From JAEUTH01 sp039931675 (GTDB lineage Bacteria > Bacteroidota > Bacteroidia > AKYH767-A > OLB10), in assembly GCA_039931675.1 (NCBI GenBank), contig JBDTRM010000060.1, forward strand, positions 1 through 44,261: DNA of 44,261 nt, given 5' to 3'. Numbering within the stretch: position 1 is the first letter of the stretch; the number at the start of each line of letters is the position of its first letter. Below are positions 37,796 through 44,261 of this stretch, piece after piece. Both the position numbers and the translations under genes were made by a program. The notes under the pieces are model-generated. The model saw only the letters and a program-made list of their open reading frames with translations, ran no database searches and was not told the DNA's origin.

Positions 37796-39286
37796 ATGAA
37801 ATCAATAAGCAGGGGGAAAATTTTCGCTAAAGATCATTGTGTCCTTATTATCATCCTGTTGATTTTTGCAATTATTTATTCGCTGATCTCCCTTGTCAAT
37901 CATTATAACTTCCGCACTTATGCGCTTGATTTAGGATTATATACTAATGCCATGTTCGACTACAGGCACCTGCACTTTAATGACAGCCTCACCTTTAAAA
38001 CAGAACCTGAAAATCTTCTTGCCGATCATTTTGATTTGTACCTTATGCTTTTTTCTCCACTTACATTTATCATGGGCTCCTATACGCTGCTTATTGTCCA
38101 AATCATTTCTGTTATGATTGGTGCCTGCGGAGTTTATTTCTATTTTTTAAATCAGCAAACCGAAAAAACTATCAGCATTTTTGCAGTGCTTTGTTTTGTC
38201 CTGTTTTTTGGAATTTTTTCAGCTATTTCTTTTGACTATCACTCCAATGTGGTGGCAGCCATGTTAGTTCCGTGGTTTTTACTTTTTATAAGAAGGCGAA
38301 AACTCAAATCATCCTTTCTGCTGTTGCTGTTCATTTTAATTTCAAAAGAAAACATTTCACTCTGGATGGCATTTATCTGCCTGGGGTTAGCAGCAGAAAA
38401 TTATGCTGACAGAAAAACACTTCGCTTCTTACTTTTCTGTTTCGCAACTTCTGCTGCATGGTTTTTTGCCATAGTTGTGTATTTAATGCCTTACCTTTCC
38501 AATAATAAAACTTATGCTCATTTTGATTATTCTGTGCTGGGAAATTCTATGTATGAGGCTGTTGTTTTTATCATCAGCCACCCATTAAAAACACTCCATT
38601 ATTTTTTCACCAATCATACATCAAACCCTAAAGGCGATTATGTAAAAGCAGAACTTTTTATTTTTTTACTGCTTTCGGGATTATACTTGTTAGTTAAAAA
38701 GCCTCTGTACATAGTTATGCTCGTACCGATTTTTTTTCAAAAGCTATTTAATAACGATATGTATAAGTGGGGGATTTATGCACAGTATGCAGTTGAGTTT
38801 GCACCTCTGATAATAATTGGCGCATTTGAAACCATTAAAGAAATCGAAAACAGGAAATTAAGAAACGTTTTAATTTTCTGCATGGTGGCAGGCAATATGG
38901 CAGCTACTTTACGCTTAATGGATAATACGGTGCTTTATTTTACGCGTGATCAAATACGCATTTACAAAATGAGCCACTTTAAGCCGGAGTATAACTCAAA
39001 AACGATTCATGTGCAATTGAATAAAATTCCGGGCGATGCCATTGTAAGCGCACAGTCGCCCTTTGTATCACATCTTGCCCTTCGCGATAAAATTTACCAG
39101 TTTCCTGTAATAAAGGATGCATCCTTTGTAATCTATTCAAACACTGAAAGAACCTACCCGCTGAGCAAAGTAATGTTTGAAGAGCAGGTTAATATTTTAA
39201 TCGCATCAGGCGAATGGACGCCTCTTTATCAATCGCCTGACTTCAATATTTTAAAAAAGAAAACTACAGCAACGGTAATTTATTAA
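37796..39286 (+). CDS. DUF2079 multi-pass membrane protein
   Basis: A 496-residue inner-membrane protein of the DUF2079 family, with a GT-C-glycosyltransferase-like plan. About ten hydrophobic segments are visible. The conserved loop after the first helix is present: YALDLGLYTNAMFDYRHLHF (about 43-62) and LLADHFDLYLMLFSPL (about 76-91), containing the acidic residue and His expected at the active site of GT-C enzymes. It would use a polyprenyl-linked sugar and face the periplasm; this is inference from the fold. C-terminal part (about 400-490) is soluble. Alone on the strand. Confidence 0.8.
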   Translation: MKSISRGKIFAKDHCVLIIILLIFAIIYSLISLVNHYNFRTYALDLGLYTNAMFDYRHLHFNDSLTFKTEPENLLADHFDLYLMLFSPLTFIMGSYTLLIVQIISVMIGACGVYFYFLNQQTEKTISIFAVLCFVLFFGIFSAISFDYHSNVVAAMLVPWFLLFIRRRKLKSSFLLLLFILISKENISLWMAFICLGLAAENYADRKTLRFLLFCFATSAAWFFAIVVYLMPYLSNNKTYAHFDYSVLGNSMYEAVVFIISHPLKTLHYFFTNHTSNPKGDYVKAELFIFLLLSGLYLLVKKPLYIVMLVPIFFQKLFNNDMYKWGIYAQYAVEFAPLIIIGAFETIKEIENRKLRNVLIFCMVAGNMAATLRLMDNTVLYFTRDQIRIYKMSHFKPEYNSKTIHVQLNKIPGDAIVSAQSPFVSHLALRDKIYQFPVIKDASFVIYSNTERTYPLSKVMFEEQVNILIASGEWTPLYQSPDFNILKKKTTATVIY

Positions 39287-39359
39287 TGCGATACGGGTGC
39301 CGGAAATGTCATGCACTCATTATACACGGTAACATCAATTAATAATATCCTGAAAAAAA

Positions 39360-41225
39360 TTATTGCTTATTAATTTTATAAGTCCGTTTTGCTTCGTCTG
39401 TTTTAATAACGATTAAATAATTACCTGCCGAAAGAGAAGTCAAATCAATGCGGTTTATGTAAACACCGGCACCGGTTTTTTCTTCAGTAAAATAATAAAG
39501 TGTTTTGCCGGTTACATCAACAACTGAAATTTCAACTGTTCCTGCTTTGCGGATGTAGAATTGTGCTTCGGCAAAATCATTTGCAGGATTAGGATAAACC
39601 CCCAGCAAAATCAAACTGTTATCAATTGCTGCCTGCATGCGCGGTGTGCCGTAAGCCATCGGCACAGCAGGAGCCAGCGCTTTTTGTTTATTAGCCGGCC
39701 GCACTGATGCTGAAGTTGCCTGGCGCAAAAACTTTTCACCATTATTAACATACCATGCCTCGTGAAAGGAAGATGTGTATAATGGGGAGGTGATGGTATT
39801 AACATCATAAAAATCTCCCTGCACCCTGTTCTTATTTACATCAATAATTGTAAAACCATGATAGCTTAAATCAACATAGCGCGCATGCGAGTTAAACAAC
39901 TGAACCAGGCCGGGACTTATCGTACTGAAAGGATTGGGAGATGTAACACTGGGAGTAACAAATTCAACACCTGCTGATGCACTGCGGTTAAAAATGCTGT
40001 AGCCCGGAAGTCTTAAATCGTTAGCCCATGCCGAGTGTATGTCGCCCGTTAGCACCACAAAGTTTTTACTGCTGTTTGTATTGAGCGAATTATAAACACG
40101 CTCGCGCTCTGCCGGATAGCCATCCCATTGATCAATATTTAAAGGAGCACCGAATATAACTAACGGAGCCATCATTACCTGCTGACCAATTAAATTCCAC
40201 CGAGCCGTTGAAGCATTGAAATCATTGAATAACCACTGCCGCTGCTGTATGCCCATCATCGTGCGGTCTGTATCATTAAAGTGTGCATCGCCCGATGCAA
40301 GCTGAATAGTGCGTCCCTGCAAACGTGTATCAATCATATCGAGATTAATGAGGTTGCCGAAAGTAAATTTACGATACAATCTTAAGCTGTCACCTGTGGG
40401 GTCGGGCTTGCGAACCGGCATCCATTCAAAGTAGGCTTGCCTGGCCTGGTGCAATCTATCGTACCAATTGCCTTCAGTGGCATCATGATTCTCTGCCCCG
40501 TCCTTATAGGAATCGTTTGCAACTTCATGATCGTCCCAAACAGCAATAAAAGGAAACTGCTGATGCAACATGCGAGTTTGAGGATCGAGTTTATATTGGG
40601 AGTGACGCGTACGATAATCTGATAAAGTAATCGCTTCAGTGGCGGGATCGTGTGGACGATTGATTGAGGCATCGTAACCAAAACCACCAACTTCGTATTC
40701 ATAAATGTAATCTCCGAGATAGATCACTGCATCAATATCATTACGGTGAACCAACTCTTCATAAGCATTAAAATAGCCGGCCTGGTAATTTGTACAAGCC
40801 ATTATGGCCAGTCTCACACTATCCACGTTGGTCCCGGCAGGCAACGTTTTAGTGCGGCCTGTTAATGAATATTTATTCAATGCGGCAAACTGGTAATAGT
40901 ACCACCTGTTTGCTTTAAGTCCTGTAACATTCACTTTTACAGTATAGTCTGATTTTGACCTTGCCATGGTTGTACCCGAAGCAACAATATTATTAAAAGC
41001 GGTATCAGTGGATACACGCCACGTTACCGCGATATTGCCCGTAACGTTTGCAGTAACACGGGTCCAGATGGTAACTTTATTGTTTGTGGGATCGCCCGAT
41101 GCAACACCATGATAAAAAGGTGCCAGCGTGGTGTCTAATGCAATTCCCTGTGCATTGGATAAACTTACTAAAGCAATCATCATAAATGCGATTGCCGAAA
41201 TGATAAATGTTTGGTTTTTTTTCAT
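39360..41225 (-). CDS. PhoD-type alkaline phosphatase, T9SS cargo
   Basis: A 621-residue exported phosphatase/phosphodiesterase of the PhoD family (Fe/Ca metallophosphoesterase). Signal peptide 1-26; PhoD N-terminal domain with APFYHGVASGDPTNNKVTIW (about 36-55); the catalytic domain with LGDYIYEYE (about 170-178), WDDHEVANDSY (about 230-240) and LTGDIHSAW (about 395-403); and a type A T9SS sorting domain at the end (LLGVYPNPANDF ... AGNYLIVI). It should release phosphate from esters outside the cell. Most bacterial PhoD proteins leave by Tat; there is no twin arginine here, so Sec plus T9SS is more likely. Confidence 0.9.
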   Translation of the reverse strand: MKKNQTFIISAIAFMMIALVSLSNAQGIALDTTLAPFYHGVASGDPTNNKVTIWTRVTANVTGNIAVTWRVSTDTAFNNIVASGTTMARSKSDYTVKVNVTGLKANRWYYYQFAALNKYSLTGRTKTLPAGTNVDSVRLAIMACTNYQAGYFNAYEELVHRNDIDAVIYLGDYIYEYEVGGFGYDASINRPHDPATEAITLSDYRTRHSQYKLDPQTRMLHQQFPFIAVWDDHEVANDSYKDGAENHDATEGNWYDRLHQARQAYFEWMPVRKPDPTGDSLRLYRKFTFGNLINLDMIDTRLQGRTIQLASGDAHFNDTDRTMMGIQQRQWLFNDFNASTARWNLIGQQVMMAPLVIFGAPLNIDQWDGYPAERERVYNSLNTNSSKNFVVLTGDIHSAWANDLRLPGYSIFNRSASAGVEFVTPSVTSPNPFSTISPGLVQLFNSHARYVDLSYHGFTIIDVNKNRVQGDFYDVNTITSPLYTSSFHEAWYVNNGEKFLRQATSASVRPANKQKALAPAVPMAYGTPRMQAAIDNSLILLGVYPNPANDFAEAQFYIRKAGTVEISVVDVTGKTLYYFTEEKTGAGVYINRIDLTSLSAGNYLIVIKTDEAKRTYKINKQ

Positions 41226-41544
41226 AGTTTTTAAATTTAAATGATTGATATATTAAATGGTTTTTTGAAAAGAATTTGATTGGAGAAATTTAATTAAAAT
41301 CCGAATACCAAAGACTTTATAAAAATATATTTTCGATGATAGGTTAATGTATTTTTTCTATTAAATTAATATTAAAAGAATGCATTGACAATTTTAGCTT
41401 TGTGTACCAATTCTAAGCTCAACGATGGTAAGCCAGAGGTTTTATAAAAGTGAGTGTTAACCGCAAAAATAGAATTGTTTCAAAATACAATTGCCGATGT
41501 AAAATAATTGCATCAAAATGCTGTTTAGTTAAAAAAAATAAACC
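41226..41544. other. Divergent intergenic region (319 bp)
   Basis: AT-rich spacer between the phoD-like gene (minus) and an orphan membrane-protein gene (plus). A -7 match TAGCTTTG is at 41395-41402 on plus, 143 bases before the ATG, without a good -33. No repeat or RNA gene is evident. Confidence 0.45.
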
Positions 41545-42411
41545 ATGAAATTCAGAAGAAGACAAATTGAAACGTATTGCACCTACTTCACTTACCAGTT
41601 GACGTTATTTTTAGCGGTAATTTTTATGCTTGGAATGATAGATGATTTTTTCGATTGGGATATTATTCCTTATAAAGTGCAGCACGTCATCGAAAAATTA
41701 ATAATCCCTTTGCTAGGTATCATTTTAGGCGCATGTGCAGCTTTGAGCTTGTTGCTGAATTTCAGTTTGCTTTCTTCGGGCATCGAATTCATTACAACTA
41801 AAAACGAAAATGCTACTGACGAAAAATTTCAATTAGTCATATTCGGCAAGAAAATTCTAAAAGTTGTTTTGATTGTTGCGGGCGGTCTTGCTTTGCTTAT
41901 ATATGGGCTTAATATTTATGATACCACCCGCGCAAAGATGCTTTTCAATGATTTCAAATCAGCATCTGTTGATTCCTCAAAAATTGTTCAGCTTTCGGGT
42001 TATCTGAATATGCTAAACAGGAATGAAGATTTTATTTATAAAGAAGAAAAGTGCGAATCAGTTTTAGCAGATGATTCTTGCCTCGGCTATTCCAACGTTC
42101 AGGCCTTAGCTTCAGTTAAAAAAATTCTTGGTATGATGAGCAACGGCAGCCAACGCATGACATTTGAAGCTTATACAACTTTTAAAGGTCAGCTTATAAG
42201 CATAAGCAGTGAAGGCGTTTATATAGAAGGCATTTTTGTTGGTTATGATGAGGTGATGCAATATTTAGGCAATCAAAAAGGAAATGAGAAAAAAGAAATT
42301 ATAAATGGATTCGCAGTACATTGGAACGATTCATATTTAAAATCACGCAAAGTTGTTATAGACCTTAAAGCCCCTACCGATGGCAAATTGTTTGTAAAGT
42401 CGCCTGAATAG
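41545..42411 (+). CDS. Orphan membrane protein with soluble C-terminal domain
   Basis: A 288-residue protein I cannot place. It has three hydrophobic segments (about 14-34, 50-72 and 106-126) and then a soluble region of about 160 residues. The latter contains the Cys pair YKEEKCESVLADDSCLGYSN (about 166-185), a helix, and a beta-rich part (FEAYTTFKGQLISISSEGVY). There is no known catalytic motif. Basic residues at the start (MKFRRRQ) suggest the N-terminus is cytoplasmic, so the soluble domain is probably outside and its two Cys could form a disulfide. Followed by a TMEM175-type gene. Confidence 0.45.
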   Translation: MKFRRRQIETYCTYFTYQLTLFLAVIFMLGMIDDFFDWDIIPYKVQHVIEKLIIPLLGIILGACAALSLLLNFSLLSSGIEFITTKNENATDEKFQLVIFGKKILKVVLIVAGGLALLIYGLNIYDTTRAKMLFNDFKSASVDSSKIVQLSGYLNMLNRNEDFIYKEEKCESVLADDSCLGYSNVQALASVKKILGMMSNGSQRMTFEAYTTFKGQLISISSEGVYIEGIFVGYDEVMQYLGNQKGNEKKEIINGFAVHWNDSYLKSRKVVIDLKAPTDGKLFVKSPE

Positions 42412-42458
42412 TTTTAAAATGAAATAATGCGTTCTTATTAAAAAAAGAATAATGCTTT

Positions 42459-42466
42459 TACATTTG
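42459..42466 (+). promoter_or_regulatory. Putative -7 box for TMEM175-type gene
   Basis: TACATTTG, exact TAnnTTTG match, 50 bases before the ATG at 42516. The -33 position reads TTA or TTC, not TTG. Confidence 0.4.
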
Positions 42467-42515
42467 GTCTTTTCACATTCTTTATTTCTCAAATTTTAAT
42501 TCTTCCTTTCGGTTT

Positions 42516-43316
42516 ATGATTCGAAAACATCTGTTCCGTAGAAAAGCCGAAAGCGATTCTGTTCGCTGGCGCCTGCATGAGCCTGCACGCATTGAAGCTT
42601 TCAGTGATGCATTGATGGCCTTTGCAGTTACACTTATCGTTGTTTCACTTGAAGTGCCACGCACATTTGACCTGCTGCTTGACAGCATGAAAGGCTTTGC
42701 AGGCTTTGCGATCTGTTTTACGCTCCTCATATTGATTTGGCATGACCAATATCTTTTTTTCAGAAGGTATGGATTGCAGGATACCCGCACAATTTTTTAC
42801 AATACCGTTCTCCTGTTCGTTGTTCTATTTTTTGTTTACCCACTCAAGTTTCTCTTCTCTTATCTCACCCTCGGCAATAAATCTGTTACCGAAAATGGTG
42901 AAGTGCTTAAGAGGTTTAGTTCTGATGAACAGATCTGTCAGCTAATGATTATTTACGGAGCAGGTTACATAATCATTTATGCTATGATTGCACTTATGCA
43001 CGTTCATGCGCTCAAACTTAAAAGGGAACTGCTGCTTTCGCCTCTTGAAATTTACAACACTAAAACTTACCTCCGCGGCTACAGCGGTATGATAGGTGTG
43101 GGTTTGTTTTCCCTGTCACTTGCCGTATCCGGTTTATGCATTAACAGTAGCAACCTGGCTGCATTTTCAGGCATTTCGTATGGACTGATCGGTCCTGTAT
43201 TATCCATCATACACGCTGTGCGAAACAAAAAAATAACACAACTCTTTACTCAAAAAGAAATTGAAACTGTAACCAATGAAGTTGTAATAATTGAGGAAGA
43301 AGAAACAGCAGGATGA
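42516..43316 (+). CDS. TMEM175-family (DUF1211) potassium channel-like protein
   Basis: A 266-residue six-helix membrane protein of the TMEM175/DUF1211 family. The family signature RxxxFSDAxxAxAxT is present as RIEAFSDALMAFAVT (about 26-40) at the start of helix 1, the selectivity-filter helix of bacterial TMEM175 channels. Bacterial members have one copy of the six-helix unit and assemble as tetramers. The length is longer than the usual 200 or so residues, with a polar segment (about 120-140, NKSVTENGEVLKRFSSDEQI) between helices and an acidic C-terminal tail (VVIIEEEETAG). Channel activity is inference. Confidence 0.8.
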   Translation: MIRKHLFRRKAESDSVRWRLHEPARIEAFSDALMAFAVTLIVVSLEVPRTFDLLLDSMKGFAGFAICFTLLILIWHDQYLFFRRYGLQDTRTIFYNTVLLFVVLFFVYPLKFLFSYLTLGNKSVTENGEVLKRFSSDEQICQLMIIYGAGYIIIYAMIALMHVHALKLKRELLLSPLEIYNTKTYLRGYSGMIGVGLFSLSLAVSGLCINSSNLAAFSGISYGLIGPVLSIIHAVRNKKITQLFTQKEIETVTNEVVIIEEEETAG

Positions 43317-43393
43317 TTTCAGTTTCTTAATTTATTTCGCCATTTCAGGCATTGGCATACAAATAAATTTTCCGGAAATGGTTTTCTACAAAG

Positions 43394-43425
43394 CGGGGGC
43401 ACTTTGTAATGCACAAAAGCCCCCG
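43394..43425. terminator. Hairpin between convergent genes
   Basis: CGGGGGC (43394-43400) pairs with GCCCCCG (43419-43425), with inner pairing CTTTGT/ACAAAAG. It sits between the plus TMEM175 gene and the minus barrel-like gene and is a good candidate for a shared terminator, although only short T-runs follow. Confidence 0.55.
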
Positions 43426-43452
43426 ACATCAAAATCTGATTTACTTCTCCAA

Positions 43453-44121
43453 TCAAAATCTCCTGTTAATTCCAATCTGAAAATAAAAAGGAATCGTTGC
43501 AGTGCTTTTAAAATCCTCTGTTACTGTTTTACCGATTTTTAAATATGCATCATTGCTCTTAAATGATATTCCGGTTTGAATTCCGTAAAAGAAATTGCCT
43601 CCTGTAGGAACGTACCAGCCGCTTTGCAAACCGGGGTTATATTCTTTTATTATCGCACTGTGTTTAACATGGGTAGCAATCGCTTTATCGAAACCAAATT
43701 CTCCTGCAATGTGCCACTTAGGTTTATAGTACCCGATAACTCCTGAAAATTCGCTTCCAAAGTTTTGAAGTCTTGCAAAATCATTTTCATAGCGCCTGTA
43801 TATTCCGTAAACTTTGGCAGTCGCAGAAAAATTTCCCACCTTTAATAGCTCTGCCTGTCCTCCTAATTTTGTTTTAAAGTCATCAAGAAGATTGTTTCCG
43901 AAAGGCATTGAAAACTCTCCATTTACTACAATAGGAATTTTCGTTTTTAACTTGTGTCCGTAACCGATTCCTATGGTTGAACTGTAATCCCAGCCAACGT
44001 TAAGGTTTATCAAATTGGTTTGCTCATCGCTGAGACTTCTCCAGTTTATATTTTGTGCTGAACTAAAATTCAGTGTAAAATAAAAGATGATTGCTATAAT
44101 TATGAATCTGGTGTTTTTCAT
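43453..44121 (-). CDS. Outer-membrane beta-barrel-like protein
   Basis: A 222-residue exported protein. Signal peptide 1-22 (FSSAQ). The mature part is a series of short alternating strands (NLNVGWDYSSTIGIGYGHKL, AELLKVGNFSATAKVYGIYR, FFYGIQTGISFKS) and it ends in FQIGINRRF, a terminal Phe typical of outer-membrane barrels folded by BAM. About eight to ten strands fit. No family name can be given. It starts eight bases after the stop codon of the upstream alpha/beta-hydrolase-like gene, so the two are almost surely one operon. Confidence 0.65.
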   Translation of the reverse strand: MKNTRFIIIAIIFYFTLNFSSAQNINWRSLSDEQTNLINLNVGWDYSSTIGIGYGHKLKTKIPIVVNGEFSMPFGNNLLDDFKTKLGGQAELLKVGNFSATAKVYGIYRRYENDFARLQNFGSEFSGVIGYYKPKWHIAGEFGFDKAIATHVKHSAIIKEYNPGLQSGWYVPTGGNFFYGIQTGISFKSNDAYLKIGKTVTEDFKSTATIPFYFQIGINRRF

Positions 44122-44128
44122 GATAAAA

Positions 44129-44261
44129 TTATTTTAAAGTGTTTAAATATGATAATGCTATATGGTAAAAGTTATTCCATCCGAAATAAATCATTTCGTG
44201 ACCTGCTCCTTTGATTTCTTCCAACTGAACATTGGGGTAAGCCGAAGAAACCAATTGAGCA
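44129..44261 (-). CDS. Alpha/beta hydrolase-like protein, 3' end only
   Basis: The last 43 codons of a gene that runs off the right edge. Read on minus: AQLVSSAYPNVQLEEIKGAG then HEMIYFGWNNFYHIALSYLN and TLK, with the stop TAA at 44129-44131. The 'IKGAGHEM' turn is the catalytic-histidine segment of alpha/beta hydrolases. The gene is immediately upstream (seven-base gap) of the barrel-like gene. Substrate cannot be told from the fragment. Confidence 0.6.
   Translation of the reverse strand, partial: AQLVSSAYPNVQLEEIKGAGHEMIYFGWNNFYHIALSYLNTLK

Overview
The window looks like chromosomal DNA of a Bacteroidota bacterium, probably Chitinophagia- or Sphingobacteriia-like (rank below phylum is inference). 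It is AT-rich. Four secreted proteins end in type IX secretion (T9SS) C-terminal sorting domains. Several upstream regions carry the Bacteroidota -7 box TAnnTTTG, two of them with a TTG 19 bases upstream. There is a lipoprotein-type BamA/TamA homologue (TamL-like), a ribosomal protein S16 with a long Ala/Lys/Glu tail, and almost no recognisable Shine-Dalgarno sites. All identifications are by eye from family motifs; no database search was run.

Layout. 0-2.7 kb: a transglutaminase-like lipoprotein, a small orphan lipoprotein and an LpxL/HtrB-type acyltransferase, all on minus. 3.0-6.3 kb: two rhomboid proteases and an endonuclease/exonuclease/phosphatase-fold membrane protein on plus. 6.3-11.7 kb: three large secreted T9SS cargo genes on minus (CotH kinase + lamin-tail, a two-module carbohydrate-binding-like protein, an arylsulfotransferase-like protein). 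12-15.7 kb: two GNAT acetyltransferases, a small conserved protein, a lipoprotein and a pair of coiled-coil membrane proteins. 15.9-16.1 kb: two tRNA-Leu genes (GAG, CAG) and a bidirectional terminator. 16.2-22.9 kb: a TIM-barrel-like lipoprotein, a 1051-residue Asp-box propeller protein and a 'site-specific recombinase' family membrane protein. 23-26.2 kb: a molybdopterin oxidoreductase-fold protein, rpsP, rimM and a TrmN6-type tRNA methyltransferase, a small translation/RNA-modification block. 26-35.7 kb: a saccharopine dehydrogenase-family protein, a DUF4476 protein, a DUF423 membrane protein, a SpoU rRNA/tRNA methyltransferase divergent from tamL, a CarboxypepD_reg-like protein and mpl (murein recycling). 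35.8-36.6 kb: a two-gene toxin-antitoxin-like module whose large protein resembles a PARP/DTX-type ADP-ribosyltransferase. 36.8-44.3 kb: an MBL-fold hydrolase, a DUF2079 membrane protein, a PhoD phosphatase with T9SS domain, an orphan membrane protein, a TMEM175-type channel, an outer-membrane-barrel-like protein and the 3' end of an alpha/beta hydrolase.

Most genes are housekeeping or envelope genes; there is no prophage, insertion sequence or CRISPR array. The unusual layer is the repeat content: two copies of a nested palindromic element of about 109 bp (2.8 and 9.8 kb), a 115-bp composite palindrome after rimM, and a dispersed CGTCATTGCGAGG...AAGCAATCTGT family. One copy of that family is read in frame inside mpl, and two others bracket the ADP-ribosyltransferase-like module in opposite orientation. 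These three, plus an amber codon that cuts an in-frame Gly-Ser tail off the first rhomboid, are the observations most worth following.
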